The translations under genes and the position numbers were made by a program. Below, one piece after another: positions 35,561-45,604 of a stretch of 64,000 nt of DNA; position 1 is the stretch's first letter, and every line of letters begins with the position of its first letter. The notes under the pieces are model-generated. The model ran no database searches, had not been told where the DNA came from, and was given only the letters and a program-made list of their open reading frames with translations. Origin of the DNA: Notamacropus eugenii (Eukaryota; Chordata; Mammalia; Diprotodontia; Macropodidae). The stretch spans positions 216,925,528 to 216,989,527 of the forward strand of contig NC_092876.1 of NCBI RefSeq assembly GCF_028372415.1. Reading direction: 5' to 3'.

Positions 35561-35729
35561 GTGGACCTAAAACCATATTCAATATTTTGTAGCTGATTTG
35601 TATGATGGCATATGTGCATGATGCTTGCAATGAACCAATAAAAGCCTAACAAAATAAATCAATAACAATAACAACCTATTTCCTTTTTTGACAAGGTTTG
35701 ATCGATAGATTGGAGTGGGGGAAGGAGAA

Positions 35730-35820
35730 GGGGAATGCCAAAGATATAGCAACAACATCTTACATTTAGATAGCACTTTACAGTTGAGAAAGTGCTTTGT
35801 TCCTCCAGTGTTACTTCTAG
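35730..35820 (-). mobile_element. CORE-SINE stub
   Basis: catttagatagcactttaca and gagaaagtgctttgt resemble the tagcatttacatagcgcttt tail of CORE-SINEs. Confidence 0.45.
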
Positions 35821-36268
35821 TGTTTTTTTTTTTAATTAGAAATGGGTTCTATTTACTTTCCTCTTTTCCTTTTTTTTTTTTTTTGTATTTTTCAAATCTT
35901 GCTTAATTTATAAACATTTGGTCTAGCTCTCTTCTCTAGGTCTTTTTTTTTAATTGAATTATTTTATTTGTTTTCAGTGTTTGACAATCATTTCCATATA
36001 TCTTAGATTTTTTTCCACTCCCTCCCCCTCAATCCCCCCTCCCACCCCACTCCCTCCCTGAGATGGTGTACAATCTTATATAGGTTCTACACGTACATTC
36101 CTATTACATGCATGTTGCACAGAAAAATTAAAATGAATGGGAGAAACGATAAAACAAAACAAAACATAATACAAAAGAAAATAGTCTGCTTCTATCTGTG
36201 ATTCAATTCCATACTTCTTTCTCTGGATGTGGAAGGCGTTTTGCCTTGAGTCCACTGGAAATTTTTTA

Positions 36269-36282
36269 AGTCCATGCATTTC
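36269..36282. repeat. Target-site duplication of UBE2C retrocopy, copy 1
   Basis: The 14-mer agtccatgcatttc lies immediately beside the T run of the retrocopy and is repeated exactly at 37081-37094. Confidence 0.92.
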
Positions 36283-36310
36283 TTTTTTTTTTCTTTAAAC
36301 AACCAAAACT

Positions 36311-36316
36311 TTTATT
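36311..36316 (-). promoter_or_regulatory. Poly(A) signal of UBE2C retrocopy
   Basis: AATAAA on the minus strand (plus-strand tttatt), about 20 nt upstream of the A tail, matching the position expected of the parental mRNA signal. Confidence 0.8.
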
Positions 36317-36500
36317 TGTATATTAACGTTGAGGGGTGGACTAGAGCTTAAGGAAGAAAAGAAAAAAGAAAACAGTTTGTAATAGAGTCCTGTACAGAAG
36401 AGAGAAGAGGAAGAAGACAGATTATGAGGAAGGGAAAAAGATAGATGCACACACATACACATATACACAAGATGAAGGAAGGTGGGCTGGGCAGCCAGGG

Positions 36501-37034
36501 TCAGGGCTCTTGACTAGTCACCTGCTTCATGTAGGTTTCCAGCAGGTACTTTTTAAAGGCTGTGAGGTTTGTCCAAAGTTCAGCAGCATGTGTGTTCAAT
36601 GGGCTGTCAATGCTGGGTTCTCCCAGCAGGCTCTGGATAGATAGCAAGATGGTCCTGACATCATACAGAGCTGACCACTTGTCCTTGAGGATGTCAAAAC
36701 AGATATTGCCTTGGGTGTCCACATTAGGATGGTAACAAGGTGTGACAAATTTCACCGTGGGAGCATTGTATGGGTAGCCGCTTGGGAATTCCAGGGAGAG
36801 CTTGTACCTTAGGTCTTCATACACTGTCCCAGCTGCCCCATAGATGGTCCCAACCCACTTGAAGAGATTGTCTGACTCAGGGAAGGCAGAAATTCCTTTG
36901 TCTCCAGACATCATTAAGGTCATAAATTTCTTCTGTAACCTCTTGCTTCTGGACATGCCGGCTACACTCGTCCCAGGCTCGGCCCTGTTATGGGCAGCAC
37001 GAGTGGCAGCTGGGTCACGATTCTGAGAGGCCAT
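36501..37034 (-). CDS. UBE2C (retrocopy): UBE2C-like E2 ubiquitin-conjugating enzyme, open retrocopy
   Basis: This is an intronless open frame of 177 codons plus stop, starting at [11 protein letters not shown] and ending TSQEP. Recalled human UBE2C has 179 residues, and the family member works with the anaphase-promoting complex to ubiquitinate mitotic substrates. A variable N-terminal extension (about 1-33) precedes the UBC fold. Visible landmarks are [13 protein letters not shown] (85-97), the HPN motif (102-104), the catalytic cysteine in GNICFDIL (Cys112), and a destruction-box-like RTIL (127-130). Against the human protein as I remember it, the core has substitutions such as L-to-F right after the catalytic cysteine, H-to-Y in TIYGAAG, N-to-S in GEPSID, and K-to-T plus P-to-L in ELWTNLTAF. 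The start is the ATG matching parental MASQ; an upstream in-frame ATG at 37091 lies in the target-site duplication and flanking L1, so I did not use it. No promoter is visible, so expression is unknown. Identity is very secure; being a functional gene is not. Confidence 0.9.
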   Translation of the reverse strand: MASQNRDPAATRAAHNRAEPGTSVAGMSRSKRLQKKFMTLMMSGDKGISAFPESDNLFKWVGTIYGAAGTVYEDLRYKLSLEFPSGYPYNAPTVKFVTPCYHPNVDTQGNICFDILKDKWSALYDVRTILLSIQSLLGEPSIDSPLNTHAAELWTNLTAFKKYLLETYMKQVTSQEP

Positions 37035-37080
37035 GGGGGACCAGAGATTAAGAAAGAGAAAACTCCCTGGCTGGCAACTG

Positions 37081-37094
37081 AGTCCATGCATTTC
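37081..37094. repeat. Target-site duplication of UBE2C retrocopy, copy 2
   Basis: Exact second copy of agtccatgcatttc, directly beyond the 5' UTR end of the minus-strand retrocopy. A perfect duplication suggests the insertion is not extremely old. Confidence 0.92.
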
Positions 37095-37549
37095 AATGAA
37101 GTACTAAATCTACCAGAAAATTTCCTTGCACACTGTGGTTGTTGCTGTATACAAAGTTCTCCTGGTTCTCCTCTCACTCAGCATCAGTTCATGTAAGTCC
37201 TTCCAGGCCTCTCTGAAGTCTTCCTGTTCATCATTTCTTATAGCACAATAGTATTCCATTGCATTCATATTCATTGCATTCAATTTATTCAGCCATTCCC
37301 CAAGTTAGGGGCATCCCCTTGATTTCCAGTTTTTGGCAACCACAAAGAGAGCTGCTATAAATATTTTTTACATGTGGGACCCTTTCCCATTTCTCTGATC
37401 TCTTTGGCCTACAGTCCCAGAAGCAGTATTGCTGGGTCAAAGGGTATGTACGTTTCTGTAGCCCTTTGGGCGTCGTTCCAAATTGCTCTCCAGAATTGTT
37501 TATTACTTCTATTCTTGCTCCCATTGGTGAGTCAGGTACCCAGAGGATA

Positions 37550-38600
37550 GCTGACCATTTCTTTTCTTAGAGTTCTAGGGGTAACCATCAGAGGTTTGGG
37601 TTTCTAACACTGTAGCTCCCAAACTCCATTCTGATATGCTTCAAATAATACAAATCTATTAGCTTTTAGAAGAGATTTACTGAGAAGGTATAACAAGAAT
37701 ATTAGTTACAAAATAATTTATCCCATATCTGAACACACTCCCCTTGAACACACAATGTCTCTGGGGAAAGTGATCTCAAACTTTAAGAATAAAAATACAT
37801 GTATAGAGGCCACAAAAGCTAAGGGATGGGTCAAGACTTTGGGCCCTGGGAATCCTTTTAACCCTTTGTGGAATCCTAATGCAGGACAGCTACCTCTTAG
37901 GAGTAGCTCTTGGATAGCTCTGAGGACTCCTATCTTTCTACAGTACATAGCTGACACTTTTCTGTGTCACCTGGATCATGCATAACCCCTGAAGCAATTT
38001 CTAAATTTTAGGTGCTTCTCTTTCCACTTTCCAGTTGGTATGTCCTCGGTCATTAGTTATTATAACAACTTCAAGTGGACTCGGTTTCTCCTTTCAAATA
38101 TCAGTGGAACCTCTGATGTTTCTTTAAACCTTTCGAAGTTTTTACAAGGTGTGACCTGTTCATTTGCATATCTCAGCTGCCTAAGATCAAGGAAGAGCAA
38201 ACACAACAGAAGAAGAGTGACTGTTTGTTCAGAGACACATGATGTTTGGGTGGCAGATAGAAATATTGCCTCACCACCAACAGAGAGAGATCACGGTTAT
38301 TGCTTCCATACACAAGCTCAGTTCTAGCTCAGCACTTCGTAAAACATCAGTTCTTCCAATTCTACAATGAAGAAGATTTTTAGTCATTATACCATCTCAA
38401 CCCCTCAGTCATTCAGGGTTGGAAATAAGCTCCTCAAAATTCCACAGTGGATTGGAACTAGTTAAGGAATATCTGAACATGCACTGCATAACCCAGCAGG
38501 AATCTGACCATGCTCTGAAGTTCTTGTTAGTCAGTCTCCTCATTTACTCAGAAAAATCATGTAAGATTGGTAATGTATTATCATCCCCATCTTAGAGAAG
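37550..38600. other. Single-copy sequence
   Basis: No recognisable repeat. The 95-codon frame at 38040-38327 and antisense pair at 37718-37985 lack domain features. Confidence 0.45.
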
Positions 38601-38629
38601 ATTAAAATTGAAGTTCACAGAATTTAAGT

Positions 38630-38745
38630 AATAATAATAATTAGCATTTATGTGGTGTTTTAAGATTTCAAAACACTTTAAAAATATTATATCATTTGAT
38701 CCTCACAACCACCCTGGGAGGTGGGTGCTATATTGTAGACAAGAA
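38630..38745 (-). mobile_element. CORE-SINE fragment
   Basis: attagcatttatgtggtgtt, ttaaaaatattatatcattt and gatcctcacaaccaccctgg. Confidence 0.7.
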
Positions 38746-38844
38746 ACAGTTGTATGAAATGGACAATTGAATGACTGAACCCAAAGGGTTATGCTTAATA
38801 AACTGATATCAGTCTAGATACATTTCTAATAAAATGTTACAAGG

Positions 38845-39530
38845 TTCTGCTTTTCTCTGTGTTCAATATTTCAATCAGTGATTTCTATAATGGCATTTAT
38901 GGCAAGCTTCTCAAATTTGCTGGTGACAATGAAGATGAGAAGAACAGGTAGCACAGTAAATGACAAAATCATGAACAAAAAAGGTCTCTGTAGAAAAAAT
39001 GGATTCAATTTAATTGGATGGAATTCAACAGAGCTACAGAGCCACATTTGGGTTAAAATAAATCAGTTGAGCAAGTTAGGGTGGGAAATATGTAGGGAGA
39101 CAACAGATTACACCAAAAAATAAATCTTCCTGGATTTTTATTGAACTGAATTAAAAAGTTAAAGCATGCTTGACATGTCTTAATCGAAGATTATTGTTTT
39201 TCAATCATGCATGACTCTTCATGGCCCTGTGGACCATACTGTCCATGGGGTTCTCTTCTCAGAGATACTGGAGTGATTTGCCATTTCTCCAGTGGATTAA
39301 AACAAACAGAGATTAAGTGATTTGCCCAGGGCCACACAACTAGTAACTGAGGCCAGATCTGAACTCAGATCTTCTTGATTCTAGGCTCAGAACTCTATCC
39401 ACTGAGCCATCTAGCTGCCTCTGATGGAAGATTAGTGAAAGATTGAAGATTCAGAAATAAGGAGTGTATAGTATAGCCCTTTGCATTCTGCCCTGGTCAT
39501 CTAATATCTGCAGTGTTGGGTTCTGGCTCT
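38845..39530 (+). mobile_element. CR1/L3-clade LINE, RT to C-terminal part
   Basis: atttctataatggcatttat, aaatttgctggtgacaatga (FADDT-like region), ggttaaaataaatcagttga and, after a Mar-1, cattctgccctggtcatcta follow the CR1/L3 order downstream of the block at 34830-35560. Frames are broken. Confidence 0.65.
39190..39424 (-). mobile_element. Mar-1 type CORE-SINE
   Basis: Tail atgactcttcatggccctgt, CORE tttgcccagggccacacaac, head mirror ccactgagccatctagctgc. Confidence 0.88.
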
Positions 39531-40060
39531 GGGGATGTGCAGTGAGATGATTAGTTCATTTTTGGCCAAGTTGAGTTGGAAATGTTGACAGGCCATCCAG
39601 TTGGCCATGTCCAAGAGGCAAGTAAAAATATAGTATTGGATTTCAGGGAAGAAGTGAAAGCTGAAGATATAGATTTAGTAATTGTCAGAATAAAAGCGGC
39701 AGTTGAAGTCATGGAAACTGATAATGCCATCAAATGAGAGACAGGAAGACAGCCTTTGAGATGGTAGAAAGAAAAGGAGAAACAAAAGGAAAAAGAACAT
39801 ATTTGAGTGGTAGAGGGAGAATCAGGAATAGAATAATGTCATGGCAATAAAGGAAGAAGACAGAATAGAGGAGAGCTTAGTTAACAACATCAAATGCTAT
39901 AGAGAAGTAGAACAGAAAAATGAATGGGGAAAAGTCATTGGATTTGGTAATAATGAGTATAACCTCAGGGTCTCAAAGAATTGTGAGGATGAAACCTAAG
40001 ATAAAAGGGTTGGGAGGTCAGTGGGTGGTGAAGAAGTAGAAAATGTAATATACTTTTGCT
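39531..40060 (-). mobile_element. L2 LINE fragment
   Basis: Mirrors the L2 coding segment: gccaagttgagttggaaatg, gacaggccatccagttggcc, acaacatcaaatgctataga (AAFDxVD mirror). Possibly continues at 40815-41020. Confidence 0.65.
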
Positions 40061-40064
40061 AAAA

Positions 40065-40210
40065 GTTTAATTTTTAAAAATTTTTACACATTCATTTTTT
40101 AAATTCCAAATTTTCTTCCTCCCTCCAATTCCTCCCCCATCCACTGAAAAGGCAAGCAACATGATACCAATTATAGAGACCAAGTCATGCAAATCATATT
40201 CCCATATTGT
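40065..40210 (-). mobile_element. L1 3'-UTR fragment
   Basis: attttcttcctccctccaat, cccccatccactgaaaaggc and aagtcatgcaaatcatattc match the L1 3' UTR at 13150-13230. Confidence 0.65.
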
Positions 40211-40815
40211 CATTTATCCTTTGGTTTGAAGACCACTGACATTGTAGAGTGATGTCTTGATTTGCTCATGAATTGGATTTAAGTGAGACAGAGTTGCACA
40301 GTTATCTGTCTCACTTTCTCTTCCAGAGGAAGACAAAAGTGAAGACAACGGGTGATGGCTTGGGATGCCGTGGATGACCTTGGTGTCTTCCATGTCTAAG
40401 TAAGCTCTACGGATTCCACGTTATTTGCTTTAGCCGCCTTCATGGCTGCTGGAACAAATTGCGCTCATTTACTTGTTTCACCAGGGGAAGTCTTCACATG
40501 TTTGGGGTAGACATCCCCCTAAATCATCACCAATAGGTTTGGCACCTGCTAGTTACCCTCAACCTGGTTTATCCTATCTGTCAAGTGGATTTACTGGGGT
40601 GTGGCTGCTGTGCATACTACAGCTTCTTGGAGCCACAGGTGAGAGTTGGGTGACAGGTAGACACCCAAGATGGATGAGAAGCCCTGAAAAGAGCTCAGCA
40701 AGCCCTCATGCCAGAGGTGCTAGTCCTCCCTCAACACCCCAATTCCATAGTAACTATAGTTTACTTGTCAGCCAGTGGACAGAAGTTATAGGTGATAGCA
40801 TGACTGAGGGAAGGC
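40211..40815 (-). mobile_element. Unnamed marsupial-type interspersed repeat, copy 2
   Basis: Reverse complement begins with the segments found at 1441-1665. Beyond them it contains tcatggctgctggaacaaat, gggaagtcttcacatgtttg and ttaccctcaacctggtttat, giving a longer copy of about 600 bp. No coding homology recognised; the 119-codon plus frame at 40473-40832 runs inside it. Confidence 0.5.
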
Positions 40816-41020
40816 TTTTTAAAGAAAAATAGGGAAGCATGTTTATAGATCAAGGAGGAGTCAGGAGAGGAAGAAAAATGAGAGAGAACAGATGACAGAA
40901 AGAAGAAGATCCTAGAGAACTCTGGTCTCAGCAAGGAGGAAGGCCACCTTATCCTTTGAGAGGGGAAGGAAGGAAGAAAGGATAGGAAGTTTCCATTTTA
41001 GGTGAGGAGGAGCAGATGGA
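40815..41020 (-). mobile_element. Possible L2 continuation
   Basis: Purine-rich aagatcctagagaactctgg and gccaccttatcctttgagag recall the region that follows AAFDTVD mirrors in other minus-strand L2 copies. Confidence 0.35.
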
Positions 41021-41024
41021 ATGA

Positions 41025-41210
41025 ACTTGTCTTGGTGTAGTGAAAAGTACTGGATTTAGTCAAAAGACATAGGTTTGAATGCAGGTTCTGAGATTTAATA
41101 CCTGTGTAGCCTTGAGCCATTTAATCTCTTTGGGCCTCATTCCTCTCCAGTAAGGGGTTGGACCAGATGACCTCTAAGGTCCGTTCCAAGTCTAAATATT
41201 ATGATCATAG
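41025..41210 (+). mobile_element. CORE-SINE with variant tail
   Basis: tgtagtgaaaagtactggat, ttgaatgcaggttctgagat and gatgacctctaaggtccgtt. Confidence 0.65.
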
Positions 41211-41254
41211 GTGATGTTGGAGCCAGGATTTCACACTTCGTGAGCAACTGGTAT

Positions 41255-41387
41255 CAGCAGGAGCCTCTGAAATCCTTTTAACACACTTCATCTCTCTGGG
41301 CTCAGTTTCTTTGTTTGTAAAAAGGCGTTCGGCTAGATGCCCTCTGAGGTCCCTCCTGGATATAAATCTCTGATCCTGTGAAATCAC
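41255..41387 (+). mobile_element. CORE-SINE 3' part, variant tail
   Basis: tctgggctcagtttctttgt, gatgccctctgaggtccctc, tctctgatcctgtg; same tail as the neighbour at 41160-41205. Confidence 0.6.
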
Positions 41388-41642
41388 TGGGCTGATCTCC
41401 CCAAAATGTATCTGCCAGCGCCCTCATTTTCCAAACTCCTCACCAAATGCCTCCAAGTCCTAATCAGTGTTCATTAGTCCTTCAGGAATGGAAGGATACG
41501 AGTGTGAAGGATGTGGGGAAAACCTGCTAACTTCATCCACCCTGTCAGTATTACAAATTCTTTGTTGTCATTCCTGGTTAAGCAGCAAATTCCGTGGAAA
41601 AACAAAAATAAATCAAAGTTAGAGTCGCGTTTCCCGTGGTGG

Positions 41643-41656
41643 TCACAAGGTGGCGG
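41643..41656 (+). promoter_or_regulatory. CTCF-like motif
   Basis: tcacaaggtggcgg matches 12 of 14 positions of the commonly quoted CTCF core CCASYAGRKGGCRS. It sits at the edge of the CpG-richer patch. Occupancy cannot be judged from sequence. Confidence 0.4.
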
Positions 41657-42358
41657 TCTCTTGCATGGATTTGCAGGGCTTCGAGGAGGTCGGTTCTAAT
41701 TGCTTTTCAACCTTAAATACGATACGCCATTAATTTTTTAAAAAGGTATACCAGTCCTCGGAGAAATGATTCCAACCCAGGAGCGCCTTCAATGCAACAT
41801 TCGCTCCCTGTGCTTGGGGCTCGGGGAGATTTCCGTGCAGGGGGCGAGAGGGGAGACCCCAGAGTAAGATTTTTAACTGGCTACCTCAGTCCTGGCAGAA
41901 TGGGAAAGGGGGGGCAGGGCGTTGGAATGTCATTTTAGCCGAGTTCCAGCTTCTCCAAAGCCTTCCCAAACAGCTGGCTTTTTGGAGCACCAGCAGGTGC
42001 GATTTGGTCATTAAAGAAAAAAGAGAAAAGTACTATTCGATAGAATGTCCTTTTATCACCTGTATTCAGAGAGAAACTGTGCGGGGAAAAGGGAAAGACA
42101 GGCACCCTCCTGTAGCGTTGTAACACAGGCTGTCGGGGCCCGTGTAGATGGGGCCTGGGCTCCAAGGAGCCGGGGCCCTATTGTAGACATTCTGCTAATG
42201 ATGTCTAAAGCGCGGAAACCAGCTGGGCCCCTGGAGCTCCGCTCCGAGGCAGAGCCGACATGGAGAGGTGCCCCAGCAGGGAAACAAGCACGGCTTGGAA
42301 TTGGGCAGCCCGGGCTACGGACCACACAGCCAGACCTCTAACGTCTGATTCAGAGAAG

Positions 42359-42368
42359 CCCACGTGGG
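42359..42368. promoter_or_regulatory. Palindromic E-box
   Basis: CCCACGTGGG, containing a CACGTG E-box of the USF/MYC class, lies in the CpG-richer patch. Confidence 0.4.
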
Positions 42369-42589
42369 GTAAGAAGCAACAGGTGGGCCCTCCTGAAGCA
42401 AGGGCTTGGGACCCACCCTGGATCCAAGAGGATGCTCCAAATAGGGGCGGAAGCCACAAGCCGAGGCCCAGCCACATGGGCTGGCAGGCCTGGAAGCTCA
42501 GGCACACAGGTAGCAATTTGATACTTTGTAGCCTTACGCATTACTCCCTTTCATGTTCAGCCATGAAACTGACACTAACATTCCATTTT

Positions 42590-42920
42590 TGGGGACTCTA
42601 ACATTCCATTTCCCACCTCCTTGTGCCTTTTTGCTCTGGCCACCTCCCATATCTAGAATACACTCTCCACTTCAACTTCTTTTCTTAGAATCCCCTCATT
42701 TCTTTCAAAACTCAGTTCAAGTCACCTCTGCATGAATCCTTTCCTGTCTCTCTCCCTCTCCCCTACTCACAGGCTATTGCCTGCTCCTCAATGTTTTGTA
42801 TCTATTTTTTTGTATCTATACATACAGGGTGTCTCCCCCAATAAAATATAAATTCCTTGAGGGCTCTTTAACTTTTGTCTGCTTCTTTTAAGCATCTAGC
42901 AAAACTCTTGGTGCCTAGTA
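42590..42920 (+). mobile_element. L2 3' end
   Basis: ttgctctggccacctcccat, taaattccttgagggctctt and the cttggtgcctagtagggatc signature. Confidence 0.75.
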
Positions 42921-42959
42921 GGGATCCAGCAAAGCAGGCACAAAACAGGCTTGTTGATA

Positions 42960-43550
42960 GACATAGGTAGAAATAGCCTTCTGGAATATTAGCCACTGGA
43001 GACAGCAGCAGAAGATCCTAATTCAGCCTCACTCTCATCTTGATAGGTAAAGAGGTAAACTGTCCAGAGCACTCCTCTTTCCTTTTCCCAGTTGCACAGT
43101 AGGCACACCACTTGGCAAAGACCTCTTTTCAGCCACTCTATTAGTTACAGCAGCAATCAAGGACTTCACCACCCAAGAGTTCAGGGCTCTGCAAGTGCTC
43201 CAGTGTTACCAGCTGTCTTGAGAAGATTTGGCTGCAATGAATATAAAATATGGCAGTAAGTTTAAAAGGCAGCTACTTGATTTTTATGACACTTTAAAAA
43301 ATTATGTCCCTCACACAGTATAATAAATGTTTCATCCTTGGGGTACGTGTCCTACTGAGACTGAACAATTCTCCTATCAAGCAGGGCAGTCTTAGATCTT
43401 TCAGTGAGAAGATTAAGTTTTCAGAGGAGGGAGTTTTTGAATTTGAAGGGTTTGTGTTAGTAGGCATTTGGGTTTGAAAGAGGGAGTTCCATTTGATGAA
43501 ATTTTCTTACAGTATTTTGCTCTCAATGTCTTCTTTTCTTTATCTTATTC
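42960..43550. other. Single-copy sequence
   Basis: No gene or clear repeat. Confidence 0.45.
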
Positions 43551-43559
43551 TACCATAGG

Positions 43560-43680
43560 TGGCTAGGCAGATGTCTGTGTTGTCTCTGTTAGATTATAAC
43601 CTCCAAGTTCAGGGACTGGGTCATTTAAAAACAAATTTTTATCCCCAACACCCTAGCTGTCATGTTATACATGTTACACA
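43560..43680 (+). mobile_element. Possible L2 3' fragment
   Basis: gattataacctccaagttca gggactgg and tatccccaacaccctagctg loosely follow the L2 end. Confidence 0.4.
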
Positions 43681-43724
43681 ATCCCTGATTTCAGCAATAT
43701 AGGGAAAATTCCTTTGTATAAACT

Positions 43725-43900
43725 CCCTCTGCCAATGTAGGTCAGCAGTTTAGTTTAGGATCTGAGGCCCAAAGAATTGCAGTGACTTGTTCACATCCAC
43801 AGAAATGATAAGAGCCATTACATAAGAGCCATACATAAGAGTATTCAAATATAGATCCTCTGATTCCAAATCAATTGCTTATTTCCAGTGTATTTCCCTT
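43725..43900 (-). mobile_element. MIR-like SINE fragment
   Basis: agtgacttgttcacatccac and cctctgattccaaatcaatt follow the MIR CORE mirror. Confidence 0.45.
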
Positions 43901-43919
43901 ATAGTCTTAGAGAATAGGT

Positions 43920-45030
43920 TCCCAAAATGAAATAGGATCCCAAAATACTGCCCCCGGGGGACACTAGAACAATTGGAGGGATGGTAGTAGTTGTGGGTGC
44001 AATTGGGAGGCACTGAGTAAAACTATGCTGGTGGTGGAAGCATAAAGAAGGAAAAAATTTTTGAAAAACCTTTTGTACATGTTTCATCTGTTGTGTAATA
44101 GAGTTAAAGTCACAGTGATTACATTATTTTCCTAATAAACACACAAAATGCAGGTTATAACTGATCAGTGGTAAAGTCCAACAACAGGTCTTAACAAGCA
44201 AGTGTTGGCAGGCTAGCGTGTTGCTCATTGTTGGAAAGTCCAGCATGCATTGGCAGAAATATGTGCATGTAATGATTTATTTACAATATGACACTATACA
44301 GTTATATCATCAAAATTTCAATGCATGAAAACCCCTACAAATTTACAATAACTCATTAAATTTAAGATACATCATTAAAAAATTATTTCTTTTAAATGAT
44401 GCAAATTTTTTTTAAAAAAAGTTAAAGGGTTAAAGTAAGTATATTTCCTGAGAGACAGGAGTAATTTTTTTTTTTTTTGAAAAGGGCAAGGTGTATTGCC
44501 AAGACAATATTCTTAGCACTGGTGGTGACTATGAATATGCCAGTGTAGTTCTTAATCAGAAAGTATAACAGACTCTCCATACAGAAGGCAGAAGAAAAAC
44601 ATTTATTCAGACATCATACAGCTAAATCCCAGAACCAGAAAGTTAAATTTGTAATGGTGACTAAGAAGTTAATAAACATGATCATTGCAGGGGGCAAAGC
44701 CATTCCCAAGTCTCTCCCGCTTTGCCAGAGCCTTCTCACAAGCAAACACTCATCCACCTAAGTCTTGCTTCCCCTGCCTGCCTATGTCCTCTCTCCTCTT
44801 CCCTGACCTCGCTCACTCACTTCCTCCTGGTTGTGCTCCACCCTTCCTGTTCCCCTGGTTCAGCAAGCTGCTCCCACTGCATGTGACTTAAGCTTGTAGA
44901 TGATTCAAGTAGATTATATGGGCCTATCAATGAGTGAGAAAGATCTTTCCATAGAAATTACTATTATACAAGGTAAGCCAAACAAAATTTGGAACCTCTG
45001 GATGAGAGAATCCCTTGGAGGCAGTGAGAG
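43920..45030. other. Mostly unassigned sequence
   Basis: 44575-44900 has an AATAAA on the minus strand (tttattcagacatc) next to a C-rich block; it could be an LTR fragment but I could not find its ends. The rest is A+T-rich single-copy DNA. Confidence 0.35.
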
Positions 45031-45039
45031 ATCAAGGGA

Positions 45040-45175
45040 TTTCCACACAAATTTAGAGAATTGCTTGGGGCAGTGGCTTAGCTATAACCATACAACTAGT
45101 ATATATCAGAGTCAAGACTTGAATCCAGATCTTGTTCCCTCCAGGGTTGGCCCCCATCCACTCTAACATGCTGCT
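45040..45175 (-). mobile_element. MIR-like SINE
   Basis: gaccttgaatccagatcttg-type segment (gacttgaatccagatcttgt) and catccactctaacatgctgc mirror the SINE head. Confidence 0.55.
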
Positions 45176-45199
45176 TTTCTTTACAGTTAGGTACTTTAC

Positions 45200-45590
45200 G
45201 AATATATGAGGAATTGAGTAGATTTTACTAGAAATATCACATTTGGTCAAAGCCAGGGGATCACCAGAGTGCATCATTAACTCAGCATACAAGATGACCC
45301 CAGAGCATGTCAACTAAGAAATATCATAAATTGGATTATTAAGATAAATGGCACTGCTCCACAATATAAGCAGCGATGTACTGACCAGGCTCTTGACTCT
45401 CTTTGTGACATTTAAATCTCTGAACAGTGAATGTGGAGAAGTGTGTCTTCAAAAAATTGCATAAACTTACATTAAATGTCTTATTTTTGGTAAAATCTGA
45501 GTCAGTAGTATAGAATTTTAGGCCTACACGATTATATACTGTCATTCTTGTATAAATATTAGCATCATTGTTATCAATAATAATAGGTAA
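45200..45590. other. Single-copy sequence
   Basis: No gene or repeat recognised. Confidence 0.45.
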
Positions 45591-45604
45591 CAGTGCTTTA
45601 AAGT

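Larger units (their letters stand above)
36283..37080 (-). mobile_element. Processed retroinsertion of UBE2C mRNA
   Basis: The inserted unit reads, on the minus strand, a 46-nt 5' UTR (37035-37080), the open frame, a roughly 200-nt 3' UTR and a 10-nt A tail (plus-strand T run 36283-36292). It interrupts a minus-strand L1 whose two halves resume directly on either side. Absence of introns, terminal A tail and flanking direct repeats are the standard marks of L1-mediated retroposition. Confidence 0.92.
35940..37545 (-). mobile_element. L1, 3' UTR and ORF2 end, hosting UBE2C retrocopy
   Basis: 3' UTR at 35940-36268 (ctttctctggatgtggaagg) resumes at 37095 and passes into ORF2 mirrors: tctcctggttctcctctcac, atagcacaatagtattccat, ctgggtcaaagggtatgtac, ttgctctccagaattgttta. 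The UBE2C insertion is younger than this L1. Confidence 0.88.
41600..42525. other. GC- and CpG-richer single-copy patch
   Basis: CpG is nearly absent over most of the window but occurs about a dozen times between 42130 and 42370 (gtcggggcccgtg, agcgcggaaacc, ctccgctccgagg, cccgggctacgg). No transposon is recognisable. Overlapping frames on both strands reflect GC content and have no domain features. May be a regulatory element or decayed CpG island. Confidence 0.5.

Noticed and set aside
36844-37196. Plus-strand frames opposite UBE2C
   Set aside because: Antisense shadows of the retrocopy and flanking L1.
40473-40832. 119-codon plus frame as a gene
   Set aside because: Lies within the unnamed interspersed repeat whose shorter copy at 1.5 kb has no such frame.
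42045-42601. Several overlapping frames of 89-113 codons on both strands
   Set aside because: Expected in GC-rich DNA with few stops; no domain features and mutually antisense.
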